Positions 7,828 through 16,575 of a stretch of 64,000 bases of DNA are shown piece by piece. Below the pieces are notes generated by a model, which saw nothing but the letters and a program-made list of their open reading frames with translations, searched no databases and was not told the DNA's origin. The stretch is from Streptomyces lacrimifluminis (lineage in GTDB: Bacteria > Actinomycetota > Actinomycetes > Streptomycetales > Streptomycetaceae), in the NCBI RefSeq assembly GCF_014646095.1, contig NZ_BMMU01000003.1:186001-250000 (forward strand), in the 5' to 3' direction. The number at the start of each line of letters is the position of its first letter. Position 1 is the first letter of the stretch. Position numbers and translations under genes: made by a program.

Positions 7828-9060
7828 TTACACCAATGCCTCCGGGCCTACGTTCACCACCGCGCCGATCACGATCACCGCGGGGGGCTTCACGTCCTGC
7901 GTACGGACCGTCTCGGCGACCGTCGCAAGGGTCGCGTCGACACGGCGCTGGGCCGCTGTCGTGCCCTCCTGCACCAGGGCGACCGGGGTGTCCGGGGACT
8001 TGCCGTGCGCGACCAGGGTCTCCGCGATCCGGCCGATCTTGTCGACGCCCATGAGGACGACGAGCGTGCCGGTCAGCTTCGCGAGGGACGGCCAGTCCAC
8101 CAGGGAGCGTTCGTCGTCGGGGGCGACATGGCCGCTGACCACCGTGAACTCGTGGGCGACCCCGCGGTGTGTGACCGGGATGCCGGCCGCGCCCGGGACC
8201 GAGATCGAGCTGGAGACGCCAGGGACGACCGTGCAGGCGATACCCGCCTCGGCCAGCGCCTGGACCTCCTCCATGCCCCGGCCGTAGACGTACGGGTCAC
8301 CGCCCTTCAGCCGTACGACCCGCTTGCCCAGCTTCGCGTGTTCGATCAGCGCGTTGTTGATGGCCTCCTGGGCCATGTACCGGCCGTACGGGATCTTCGC
8401 GGCGTCGATCACCTCGACGTGCGGGGGCAGTTCGGCGAGGAGGTCGCGCGGGCCGAGCCGGTCCGCGATCACCACGTCCGCCTCGGCGAGCAGGCGGCGG
8501 CCCCGGACCGTGATCAGGTCCGGGTCGCCGGGGCCGCCGCCGACGAGGGCGACGCCGGGGGCGCGGGTGCGGTGGTGGGGCGCGACGAGTGTGCCGTCGC
8601 GCAGGCCCTCGACGACCGCGTCACGGATGGCGGCGGTGTGGCGGGGGTCGCGGCCCTTGGCGTCCGTGGTGAGAACGGCGACCGTGACGCCCTCGCTGTG
8701 ACCGGTGGCCGGGGTCCAGGCCGTCGCCGCGTCGGCGTCGTCGGAGCGGACGCACCAGACGCGGAGGCGTTCGGCTTCGGCGGAGGCCTGGGCATTGGCC
8801 TGGGCGTCACTGGTCGCGATCAGGGCGTACCAGGCATCCGCCAGGTCGCCGTCCGCGTAGGGGCGGCGCACCCAGGCGAGTTCGCCCGCGTCCGCCATCG
8901 CCTCCACGGAGGGGGTTGCCTCCGGCGACACGAGGAGGATGTCCGCGCCCGCCGCGATGAGGGCGGAGAGGCGGCGCTGGGCCACCTGGCCGGCGCCCAG
9001 GACCACCACTCGGCGGCCGGTGAGGCGGAGGCCTACGGGGTAGGCGGGGTGTTCTGCCAT
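7828..9060 (-). CDS. cobA: Uroporphyrinogen-III C-methyltransferase with precorrin-2 dehydrogenase domain
   Basis: 410 residues. The N-terminal 150 hold a Rossmann fold (RRVVVLGAGQVAQRRL), as in the precorrin-2 dehydrogenase part of CysG. Residues about 165-405 are a SUMT domain: VGGGPGDPDLITVRG, the VVRLKGGDPYVYGRG motif and VPGVSSSISVPG. It would methylate uroporphyrinogen III at C2 and C7 using SAM, and oxidise precorrin-2, feeding cobalamin and possibly siroheme. ATG at 9060 has GGGAG upstream. It precedes bluB-cobT and cobL on the same strand but is separated by 260 bases holding a hairpin. Confidence 0.88.
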   Translation of the reverse strand: MAEHPAYPVGLRLTGRRVVVLGAGQVAQRRLSALIAAGADILLVSPEATPSVEAMADAGELAWVRRPYADGDLADAWYALIATSDAQANAQASAEAERLRVWCVRSDDADAATAWTPATGHSEGVTVAVLTTDAKGRDPRHTAAIRDAVVEGLRDGTLVAPHHRTRAPGVALVGGGPGDPDLITVRGRRLLAEADVVIADRLGPRDLLAELPPHVEVIDAAKIPYGRYMAQEAINNALIEHAKLGKRVVRLKGGDPYVYGRGMEEVQALAEAGIACTVVPGVSSSISVPGAAGIPVTHRGVAHEFTVVSGHVAPDDERSLVDWPSLAKLTGTLVVLMGVDKIGRIAETLVAHGKSPDTPVALVQEGTTAAQRRVDATLATVAETVRTQDVKPPAVIVIGAVVNVGPEALV

Positions 9061-9203
9061 GGGGGTGCGGCTCCCTCGTGCGGGTCGTTCTGATCGGGGG
9101 CCTGTGGTCTGGCGTGGGCCCTGACGTGGGCATTTTACGGTGCGGGGGGAGTGGGGGCTGGGGGTGGGGGGTTCTCTTTCCCCAGGCCCACCCCTTCCCG
9201 AAA

Positions 9204-9222
9204 CCGGGGGCTCTGCCCCCGG
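9204..9222. repeat. G/C hairpin element between cobA and bluB-cobT
   Basis: Perfect 8-bp arms ccgggggc and gcccccgg with loop tct, preceded by cttcccgaaa. The shape matches the hairpin part of the C-rich repeat at 4309 and 26471. It lies 99 bases past the bluB-cobT stop on the minus strand and may terminate it. The remainder of 9061-9320 is G- or C-rich without other signal. Confidence 0.6.
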
Positions 9223-9320
9223 ACCCCGTGTGTGCGGGTCCGTTTGCGGCTGTGCCCACTTTCCCCATCGCCCCAGCGGAACGACTGACCACAGCCGCGC
9301 GGCGCCGCCGAGAAGAAGCC

Positions 9321-12300
9321 CTACTTCTCCGTTACCCCCGCCGAGTCGAACGTCGCCACCTCGTGCATCGCCCTCGCCGTGCTCTGGACCATCGGGAGGG
9401 CCAGCAGCGCGCCCGTCCCCTCGCCCAGGCGCAGGTCCAGGTCGATCAGGGGGCGCAGGCCCAGCTTGTTCAGTGCCGCCACGTGGCCCGGTTCCGCGCT
9501 GCGGTGGCCCGCGATGCACGCGGCCAGCACCTCGGGGGCGATCGCGCGGGCCACCAGGGCGGCGGCGCCGGCACTGACGCCGTCCAGGATCACCGGCGTA
9601 CGGAGTGAGGCGCCGCCGAGGAGCAGGCCGACCATGGCCGCGTGTTCGAAGCCGCCGATCGCCGCCAGGACGCCGATCGGGTCGGCCGGGTCCGGCTGGT
9701 GGAAGTCGATGGCACGGCGGACCACCTCGGTCTTGCGGGCGAGGGTCTCGTCGTTGATGCCGGTGCCCCGGCCCGTTACCTCGGCGGGGTCAGTGTCCGT
9801 GAAGACCGAGATCAGGGCCGCCGACGCCGTGGTGTTCGCGATGCCCATCTCGCCCGTGAGCAGGGCCTTGTTCCCTGCCGCCACCAGGTCACGGGCCGTC
9901 TCGATGCCCACCTCGATGGCCGCCTTGGCCTCCTCGCGGGTCATCGCGGGGCCGGTCGTCATGTCGGACGTGCCCGCGCGGATCTTGCGGGGCAGCAGGC
10001 CGGGGGTGGCGGGCAGGTCCGAGGCGACGCCCACGTCGATGACGCAGACCTCGGCGCCCACCTGGTTCGCGAAGGCGTTGCAGACCGCGCCGCCACCGAG
10101 GAAGTTGGCGACCATCTGGGCGGTCACCTCCTGGGGCCAGGGGGTGACGCCCTGGGCGTGCACTCCGTGGTCGCCCGCGAAGATCGCGACCGCCGCCGGC
10201 TCGGGGATCGGGGGCGGGCACATCCGGGACAACCCGGACAGCTGCGCGGAGATGATCTCCAGCATGCCGAGCGCGCCCGCCGGTTTCGTCATGCGCTTCT
10301 GGCGCTCCCACGCCTCGCCGAGCGCCTTGGCGTCCAGCGGGCGGATGTTGGCGACCGTCTCGGCGAGCAGGTCGTGCGGCTCCGCACCGGGCAGCGCGCG
10401 ACGGCCGTACGTCTCCTCGTGGACGACCCACGACAGGGGGCGGCGCTTGGACCAGCCCGCCTGCATCAGTTCGGGCTCCTCCGGGAACTCGTCGACGTAG
10501 CCGACGCAGAGGTAGGCCACGACCTCCAGGTGCTCGGGGAGGCCCAGTGCCCGGACCATCTCGCGCTCGTCGAAGAAGCTGACCCAGCCGACGCCGAGGC
10601 CCTCGGCGCGGGCGGCGAGCCACAGGTTCTCGACCGCGAGCGCGGAGGAATAGGGGGCCATCTGCGGCTGTGTGTGCCGCCCGAGGGTGTGACGGCCGCC
10701 GCGGGTCGGGTCGGCGGTCACGACGATGTTCACCGGGGTGTCGAGGATGGCCTCGATCTTCAGTTCCTTGAACTGCTTCGCCCGGCCCTTGGGCAGCGAC
10801 CTGGCGTACGCCTCCCGCTGACGCTCGGCCAGTTCGTGCATCGTGCCGCGGGTCTCCGCCGAGCGGATCACGACGAAGTCCCAGGGCTGGGAGTGGCCGA
10901 CGGACGGCGCCGTGTGGGCCGCTTCCAGCACGCGCAGCAGTACGTCGTGCGGGATCGGGTCGCTGCGGAATCCGTTACGGATGTCCCGGCGCTCACGCAT
11001 CACCTTGAGCACGGCCTCGCGCTCGGCGTCGTCGTAGCCGGGAGCGGCGGGGCCGGTGGACTCCCGTACGTTCTCCGCCGTGACCGGGCTCTCTTCGTGC
11101 TCTTCCTGCTCGGCGACCCTCGTGTCGAGGTCCTCCGCCTGCTGTGCCACCTGTACGGCGTCGAGGTCGGGGGCGGGGACGAGGAGGGCGGGTTCGGGCT
11201 CCTCATCCAGGGCCGCCGCCACGGGTTCGGGGGTCGGTTCCGCCTCCTGGGGAGCCGGGACCTCGGCCTCCGCCGCCTCCGGCTCCGGTTGCGGCGTCCG
11301 GAGGGCGATCGCCGGTGCGGGCGTGTGCGCGTCCTCCGGGAGGAGGACTAGCCCGTGCGGGGGCGTCGGGACCAGGTACGGGGTGGTGGGCACGGTGCCG
11401 TCCACCGGAACGAACTCACCCACCGGCTCGGCGAACGCCGGCTCCGCCAACGGTTCGGGCTGCTCGGCCGGCTCCGCGAACGGGGTGGGCTCCTCGCCGG
11501 GTTCCGTGTACTGCTCGGCGGCGGGTACGACGGCGACGACCGGTTCCGGGTCGGGAATTGCCGGCCCTGCCGGAGTGGGCGCCTGGTCGCTCGGGGCGGC
11601 CTGTCCGAAGGCGGCTTCGGGTTCGGCTGCTTGTCCTTCCGCCTGGCCTTCTGTCTGTTCTGCTGTCTGTTCTGCTGTCTGTTCTTCCGCCTGGCCTTCT
11701 ACGGCGACGGACTCCATTACGGGAGCGGACGCCTCCGCCGGCACTGCCTCGTACAGGGGTTCCGCGAGCGTGCCGGCCTCGGTGACCTGGGCGGCGCTGT
11801 CCGCCGGCTGGGACGCGGGGTCCACGAAGTGGGCGAGCGGGAGTTCCTCCGCGACGGACGGAGTCTCCACCTCCCCTGCGGGTGCGGCCGGGGCCTCGGC
11901 GTAGGCGCCGGGGTCCAGCGCCTGCGGCTCGCTCTCGGGGGCGGCCTGGGGGGCGATCTGCGCGGCGGTCTCCTCGTAGGCCTCGGGGGCGAACTGGGCC
12001 TCCGACGCCATCGGAACGTCCGGGACGAGCTGCGTGTCAGGTACGGCCGGCTCCTCCGGTGCGACCGGCGCGTCCAGTACGGGTTCCGCCTCCGCGACCA
12101 CGGATTCCGCCTCAGGTGCAACGACCAGGGCGTCCTCGGGCTGCGCCATGGCGCCCTCGGTCTCGTACGGAGCGTGCGCCGCCTCGGGGGTCACGGGGGT
12201 CGCCGGGAAGGCGGCGTCCACCTCGGGGTCCCCGGCGGCGGGAATCGCCACGTCGGAGTCCGGGCTCTGGGGGGTCTCGAAGGCGTACGCGTTCTCCGGC

Positions 12301-13073
12301 GAGTGGGCCGCCGAGGGAGCGGCGGGCTCGGGCGTCTCGTAAGCGCCCTCCGGCTCCTCGTACGAAGCTTCCGGAGTCGTCTCCTGGAGCGCCGGCTCGG
12401 GCTCCGCCTGCTCCGGGACCTCGGCCGTCTCGGGCGCCGGCTCCGGTGCGGGGGTCTCGGCCAGAAGCGGAACAACCGTTTCCGCAGGGTGCGCCACCTC
12501 GCTCACCAGCGGCGCCTGCGCGGTCTGTACCGCCGTCTGGGCCGGGGCCTGGGCGCCCCACGGAGCCGCGCCCTGCGGGGCCGCTTCGGCCAGCAGAGGG
12601 GGCGCGTCGAGGTATTCGGGGCCGGGGGCCCGCGCGGGGGTGCCGAACTGGCGTGCCGGTGCGGGCATGCCCGCCGGGCCACGGTCGGCGAGGGAACGGA
12701 CGGGGCTCGTGGAGGCGTCGGGAGTCGGCGGGCCGAGGTGGAGCGGGCGGCGGGGCGCGATCGGCGCCGCGACCTGGGAGACGGAGCTCTGGGTCGCCAG
12801 ACGGACGGCGCTCAGGTCGACCGAGCCGCTGTCGCGGCCACCGGTCTCGTGCGGGCCGGGCTCGTGCACGGCCTCGACGACGGGCGCCGGGGCGGGCGGA
12901 GCGACCTCGTTGCCCCACGCGCTCTGGGCGCCCGGGAGCAGCAGCAGGTCTTCGTCCTCGGCGGTGGTCTCGGAGAGGTAGGTGTACGCACCGTGCGTGG
13001 GAACGCCCGGCTGTTCCACCATGCCTGCGTTCTCCGGCAGTCCCTCGGCCGGGACCTGGCCGGTGTCGGTCAT
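9321..13073 (-). CDS. cobT: BluB-CobT fusion with long low-complexity N-terminus
   Basis: 1250 residues. Residues 1-678 are Pro/Ala/Glu/Val-rich with no recognisable domain. Residues 679-about 895 are a BluB/nitroreductase domain (RRDIRNGFRSDPIP, GHSQPWDFVVI, GLGVGWVSFFDEREM), which makes 5,6-dimethylbenzimidazole from FMNH2. Residues about 910-1250 are CobT: KPAGALG, FAGDHGVHAQGV, LTGEMGIANTT, and SAEPGH holding Glu1194, matching the catalytic Glu317 of Salmonella CobT. One polypeptide would thus make the cobalamin lower ligand and activate it as alpha-ribazole phosphate. ATG at 13073 with GAGGGG upstream. The N-terminus is far larger than in either family. Confidence 0.9.
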   Translation of the reverse strand: MTDTGQVPAEGLPENAGMVEQPGVPTHGAYTYLSETTAEDEDLLLLPGAQSAWGNEVAPPAPAPVVEAVHEPGPHETGGRDSGSVDLSAVRLATQSSVSQVAAPIAPRRPLHLGPPTPDASTSPVRSLADRGPAGMPAPARQFGTPARAPGPEYLDAPPLLAEAAPQGAAPWGAQAPAQTAVQTAQAPLVSEVAHPAETVVPLLAETPAPEPAPETAEVPEQAEPEPALQETTPEASYEEPEGAYETPEPAAPSAAHSPENAYAFETPQSPDSDVAIPAAGDPEVDAAFPATPVTPEAAHAPYETEGAMAQPEDALVVAPEAESVVAEAEPVLDAPVAPEEPAVPDTQLVPDVPMASEAQFAPEAYEETAAQIAPQAAPESEPQALDPGAYAEAPAAPAGEVETPSVAEELPLAHFVDPASQPADSAAQVTEAGTLAEPLYEAVPAEASAPVMESVAVEGQAEEQTAEQTAEQTEGQAEGQAAEPEAAFGQAAPSDQAPTPAGPAIPDPEPVVAVVPAAEQYTEPGEEPTPFAEPAEQPEPLAEPAFAEPVGEFVPVDGTVPTTPYLVPTPPHGLVLLPEDAHTPAPAIALRTPQPEPEAAEAEVPAPQEAEPTPEPVAAALDEEPEPALLVPAPDLDAVQVAQQAEDLDTRVAEQEEHEESPVTAENVRESTGPAAPGYDDAEREAVLKVMRERRDIRNGFRSDPIPHDVLLRVLEAAHTAPSVGHSQPWDFVVIRSAETRGTMHELAERQREAYARSLPKGRAKQFKELKIEAILDTPVNIVVTADPTRGGRHTLGRHTQPQMAPYSSALAVENLWLAARAEGLGVGWVSFFDEREMVRALGLPEHLEVVAYLCVGYVDEFPEEPELMQAGWSKRRPLSWVVHEETYGRRALPGAEPHDLLAETVANIRPLDAKALGEAWERQKRMTKPAGALGMLEIISAQLSGLSRMCPPPIPEPAAVAIFAGDHGVHAQGVTPWPQEVTAQMVANFLGGGAVCNAFANQVGAEVCVIDVGVASDLPATPGLLPRKIRAGTSDMTTGPAMTREEAKAAIEVGIETARDLVAAGNKALLTGEMGIANTTASAALISVFTDTDPAEVTGRGTGINDETLARKTEVVRRAIDFHQPDPADPIGVLAAIGGFEHAAMVGLLLGGASLRTPVILDGVSAGAAALVARAIAPEVLAACIAGHRSAEPGHVAALNKLGLRPLIDLDLRLGEGTGALLALPMVQSTARAMHEVATFDSAGVTEK

Positions 13074-13209
13074 GCGTACCCCTCGCCCATCGGTTAGTGC
13101 TTCTACGACCAGCTCGCCCGTAACGGCTCACCGGTCGCCCCGTAGTGAAGAACGAGCATGCGCGCCCAGCGGCACGAACGACCCGTCCCAGAAAGACGAC
13201 AAAGCCACT

Positions 13210-13238
13210 AACTGGCATTGTCGCCATCAACTGGCATT
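13210..13238 (-). promoter_or_regulatory. Direct-repeat operator candidate upstream of bluB-cobT
   Basis: On the minus strand AATGCCAGTT occurs twice, at 13229-13238 and 13210-13219, with a 19-bp period (about two helical turns). The 386-base intergenic also has the 11-mer gttccgccgta at 13248-13258 and 13317-13327. The paired spacing suits a dimeric regulator. No B12-box motif of a cobalamin riboswitch was seen in 13074-13459. Confidence 0.45.
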
Positions 13239-13459
13239 CTTGCGGCCGTTCCGCCGTAGCGGCACCTTGATCCGCCACGGACCGCTGTGGACTGCGCCAC
13301 GTTGCGCGCCCCAACGGTTCCGCCGTACCACACTCACCCCAAAATGGGTGTGCTTTCCGGACATTGGGCTACGAAGTGCCGGGCCACCGAGTGCAGTGCA
13401 ACAGTCGGCCAGCCTACCGCGCGCAGTACGACAACAGGATCACGGGACCGCAACCGCCC

Positions 13460-14680
13460 TCAGGGGGCACGGTCGGGCAGGACTCCGCTGAGCAGGAACG
13501 CGACGCTCCGCTCCGTCTCCGTCCAGGCCCGGGTGTCGAGCTCGACGGACTGGAGGAGGGCGCACTCGACCCGGTAGCCGTGCTCGGTCAGGTCGCGGCC
13601 GACCAGTTCGGCCGCGTCGCGGGTCGACGCGTGCGTCACGATGCGCTGCGGGCGCCGGTCGGCGACCGCCGAGACCACCGCCGCTCCCCCGCCGCCGACG
13701 CGGACGACGTCGGGCTCGGGGAGGTCCTCCAGGACGTGCGGGGCCTCGCCGCGCACGATCTGGAGCTGGACGCCGAAGCGTCGGGCGGTGAAATCGGTGC
13801 GGGCGCAGGCATCCACGTTCCGGTCGACGGCGATGACGGCTGCGCCGCTGCGGGCCGCGTCGGTGGCGAAGGCTCCCCTGCCGCAGCCGATGTCCCAGAC
13901 GAGGTCGCCCACGCGCGGTCCCAGACGGGCGAGTTGGGCGGCACGCAGCAGTTCCGTCTCGCCCTCGGCAGACCCGGCGGAGCCGTGCCCGTACGCCTCG
14001 GCGGGCAGCGCCCAGCCGCGTGGACCCGCCGCCGGGTCACGGCCGGCGATCCAGTCGCTGTCGCCGCTCGACGTGGCCGGGCCGCCGATGACGATGACGA
14101 CGTTCGGGTCGCGCCACGAGCGGTCGGCGGCCTTGTCGGAGGTGAGGACGGTGATCTGTTCGCGCTGGGTGCCCAGTTCCTCGCAGATGACGAAGGTGCG
14201 GTGCACTCCGTCGAGGAGCAGGCCGAGTTCGGCGGGTCCCGCGCCGGGTGAGGTGAGGACGGCGACCTTGGTGTGCGCGCGGCACACGTTGACCGCGCGG
14301 CGCAGGGTGCGGCGGTGGGCGACGACGACCTGGGCGTCCTCCCAGGGCATGCCGGCGCGGGCGAAGGCGGCGGCCACCGAGGACACGGCGGGGACGACCT
14401 CGACCTCCAGGCCGAACTCGGGGTTGCGCAGGGTGCGTACGACACCGAAGAAGCCGGGGTCTCCGTCGGCGAGGACGACGGCGGAGCCGCGATGGCCGGC
14501 GATGCGAGGGGCCGCGAGGTCGACGCTGCCGAGGCGGACGCGTTCGGCGGCCGGGGGCACTTCGGGGAGTGCGAGATGGTGGGCCGAGCCGGCCACCAGC
14601 GTGGCGGCTCCGAGGGCGGAGCGCGCCGTGGCGCTCAGGGGCGAGCCGTCCCAGCCGATCACCGTGACGCGGTCGGCCAT
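13460..14680 (-). CDS. cobL: Precorrin-6Y C5,15-methyltransferase, CbiE-CbiT fusion
   Basis: 406 residues. The N-terminal CbiE half (MADRVTVIGWDGSPL, VLADGDPGFFGV, VVPAVSSVAAAFARAG) is a corrin C5 methylase fold. The C-terminal CbiT half starts about residue 245, with the SAM motif VWDIGCGRGAFATDAAR and AVDRNVDACA. Together they methylate C5 and C15 and decarboxylate the C12 acetate, in the cobalamin ring pathway. ATG at 14680. It lies upstream of bluB-cobT in the same direction but 386 bases away, so it may have a separate promoter. Confidence 0.9.
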   Translation of the reverse strand: MADRVTVIGWDGSPLSATARSALGAATLVAGSAHHLALPEVPPAAERVRLGSVDLAAPRIAGHRGSAVVLADGDPGFFGVVRTLRNPEFGLEVEVVPAVSSVAAAFARAGMPWEDAQVVVAHRRTLRRAVNVCRAHTKVAVLTSPGAGPAELGLLLDGVHRTFVICEELGTQREQITVLTSDKAADRSWRDPNVVIVIGGPATSSGDSDWIAGRDPAAGPRGWALPAEAYGHGSAGSAEGETELLRAAQLARLGPRVGDLVWDIGCGRGAFATDAARSGAAVIAVDRNVDACARTDFTARRFGVQLQIVRGEAPHVLEDLPEPDVVRVGGGGAAVVSAVADRRPQRIVTHASTRDAAELVGRDLTEHGYRVECALLQSVELDTRAWTETERSVAFLLSGVLPDRAP

Positions 14681-14819
14681 CGTCGTCAGTCTCCAGAGGG
14701 TTCGGCGCGGTCGTCGGGCAGCTGAGGGGACCTGGGGGCATCCCGTACGGATTCGGCCGTATCGGGACTCCGTGAGGGTATCGGGTGTCCCCGGAGTGTC
14801 CGGTCGCGTCCCCCTCGGT

Positions 14820-15458
14820 TCAGTTCCAGTCGGAGTACGACGTGAAACCGCTGGTGTCGGCCAGTTCCTCGCCGGCTCCTTCGAGGTCCTCGGGGAGCAG
14901 GCTCCAGACGATGAAGTCGGTGCGTTCGTCGGTCCAGGTGCCGTCCTCGGTACGGACGTGGGCTATGCAGGCGCCGCGCAGGACGCCCTCGCTGATACAG
15001 CCGATCTTCTGGGCGACCTGCTGGGAGGCGGTGTTGTCGGCGGCCGTGCGCAGTTCGACGCGCTCGAACTTCTGGTCGCCGAGCACCCATTGGGAGGTGG
15101 CGAGCGCGGCCTCGGAGGCGTAGCCCTCGCCGCGTGCCCAGGGGGCGATGATGTACGACAGCTCGGTGGACCGGATGTGCCAGTCCGTCTTGGACAACTG
15201 GATGATGCCGACCAGGCGTTGGGTGAGGAACTCGGTGACGGCGAAGTCGAGGCCACGGCCCTCGGTGCGTTCGGCCGGCGCGTACTCGGTGATCCAGGTG
15301 TGGGCCGCGTCCTCGGTGAAGGGCTGGGGGACGTCGGTCCAGGTGGCGACCTGTTCGTCGTTCATCATCTCGGCCAGCGCGGGGATGTCGTCCTCGTCGA
15401 GGGGGCGCAGTACCAACCGCTCCGTACTGATGGAGATGTTGGGGAAGGTGCTCGTCAT
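14820..15458 (-). CDS. RimJ/RimL-like GNAT acetyltransferase
   Basis: 212 residues from the ATG at 15458 (MTSTFPNISISTERLVLRPL), with GGAGTGG upstream. The pattern of ISTERLVLRPLDEDD, SYIIAPWARGEGYASEA and VELRTAADNTASQQVAQKIG is that of the RimJ/RimL-type N-acetyltransferases that act on protein N-termini or small amines. It is monocistronic between cobL and metQ. Just upstream, the sequence repeats ggttcgaaggtttcgaaggtt, partly palindromic around ttcgaa, which might be a regulatory site. Confidence 0.82.
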   Translation of the reverse strand: MTSTFPNISISTERLVLRPLDEDDIPALAEMMNDEQVATWTDVPQPFTEDAAHTWITEYAPAERTEGRGLDFAVTEFLTQRLVGIIQLSKTDWHIRSTELSYIIAPWARGEGYASEAALATSQWVLGDQKFERVELRTAADNTASQQVAQKIGCISEGVLRGACIAHVRTEDGTWTDERTDFIVWSLLPEDLEGAGEELADTSGFTSYSDWN

Positions 15459-15546
15459 GCGCCACTCCGTAACCTTCGAAACCTTCGAACCTGCAAGGCC
15501 TGCTGAACTGCCCAGCATGCAGCATGCGGCGCCGGAACCGCATCAC

Positions 15547-15614
15547 GGGGTCCACACCCGGTGAGGGAGCGGACCCCGTACGTGTCGGTAAGTACCGAGG
15601 TGGCGGGTACCGAC
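15547..15614 (-). terminator. Candidate terminator hairpins after metQ
   Basis: Two hairpins downstream of metQ on the minus strand: gtcggta/taccgac at 15584-15590 and 15608-15614, and ggggtcc/ggacccc at 15547-15553 and 15571-15577. There is no T run. Either could end the metNIQ transcript. Confidence 0.45.
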
Positions 15615-15636
15615 GGGCGGCCGGATCGGAAGCCGA

Positions 15637-16464
15637 TCAGAAGGAGGGGATCACGGAGCCGTCGTACGTGTCCTCGATGAACTTCCTGACCTCGGCGGAG
15701 GTGAGCAGCTTCGCCAGCTTCGCGACTCGCGGGTCGTCCTCGTTGCTCTTCCTGACCGCGAGGAAATTGCCGTACGGGTTGTCCTTCGGGGATTCCGGGA
15801 CGAGGGCGTCGTCGGCGGGCGAGAGGTCCGCTTCCAGGGCGTAGTTGCCGTTGACCACCGCCGCGTCGACGTCGTCCAGGGAGCGCGGGGTCTGGGCCGC
15901 CTCCAGCTCCTTGAACTCGATGTTCTTGGGGTTCTCGGCGATGTCCTTGGGGGTCGCGTCGTTGCCCGCGCCGTCCTTGAGGGTGATGATCCCGCCCGCG
16001 TCGAGGAGCTGGAGGGCCCGCGCTTCGTTGACCGTGTCGTTCGGGACGGCGATGGTGGCGCCGCTCTTCAGTTCGTCGGCCGACGTCAGCTTCTTCGAGT
16101 AGAGGCCGAGCGGCTCCAGGTGAACCGTGACGACCGGCACGATGTCGGTGCCGTTCTTCTGGTTGAACTCGTCGAGATACGGCTGGTTCTGGAAGTAGTT
16201 GGCGTCCACGGACCCGTCCTCGGTCGCCGGGTTCAGTGTGGCGTAGTCGGTGAACTCCCTGACATCCAGGTCGAGTCCCGCCTTCTCGGCCAGGTTGTCC
16301 TTGATGTAGGTGAGGATCTCGGCGTGCGGGACGGTGCTCGCACCGACGACCAGGGGGCCGCTGGTGTCGGAGGCGGCGTCCTTGTCCGAGCCGCAGGCGG
16401 TGAGACCCAGGGTGAGGGCTCCGGCGGCCAGGGCAGTGGTCGTGACCTTTATGACGTTACGCAC
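15637..16464 (-). CDS. metQ: Methionine-binding lipoprotein of the MetNIQ importer
   Basis: 275 residues, NlpA/MetQ family. The signal peptide ends in lipobox LTAC (about residues 21-24), so the protein is lipid-anchored outside the membrane. GADVGASTVPHAEIL-like folding is seen as VVGASTVPHAEIL, then VDANYFQNQPYLDEF and TIAVPNDTVNEARAL, all typical. It would capture methionine (often D- or L-) and hand it to MetI/MetN. ATG at 16464; 111 bases after metI ends. The last gene of the operon. Confidence 0.92.
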   Translation of the reverse strand: MRNVIKVTTTALAAGALTLGLTACGSDKDAASDTSGPLVVGASTVPHAEILTYIKDNLAEKAGLDLDVREFTDYATLNPATEDGSVDANYFQNQPYLDEFNQKNGTDIVPVVTVHLEPLGLYSKKLTSADELKSGATIAVPNDTVNEARALQLLDAGGIITLKDGAGNDATPKDIAENPKNIEFKELEAAQTPRSLDDVDAAVVNGNYALEADLSPADDALVPESPKDNPYGNFLAVRKSNEDDPRVAKLAKLLTSAEVRKFIEDTYDGSVIPSF

Positions 16465-16575
16465 GAAAAGTGCCTTTCCCTAGGGGTGTGACTGTCCCCG
16501 TGATGGGTGGTACGGGGAAATCTGCGGGTGGGGTGGGAGTGGTGAGCTGGGTACCCGGTGGATCCGGGACAGCCG

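Noticed and set aside
7792..9093. 433-codon plus-strand frame opposite cobA
   Set aside because: A GC-bias shadow. Its translation is low-complexity Arg/Gly/Asp-rich with no motif, and the minus-strand frame has SUMT motifs.
11355..13097. 580-codon plus-strand frame opposite bluB-cobT
   Set aside because: Translation is Gly/Arg/Leu repetitive without domain; it mirrors the low-complexity coding strand.
13074..13459. Cobalamin riboswitch upstream of bluB-cobT
   Set aside because: Searched by eye for the B12 box and the GCCACTG-type core on the minus strand; neither is present.
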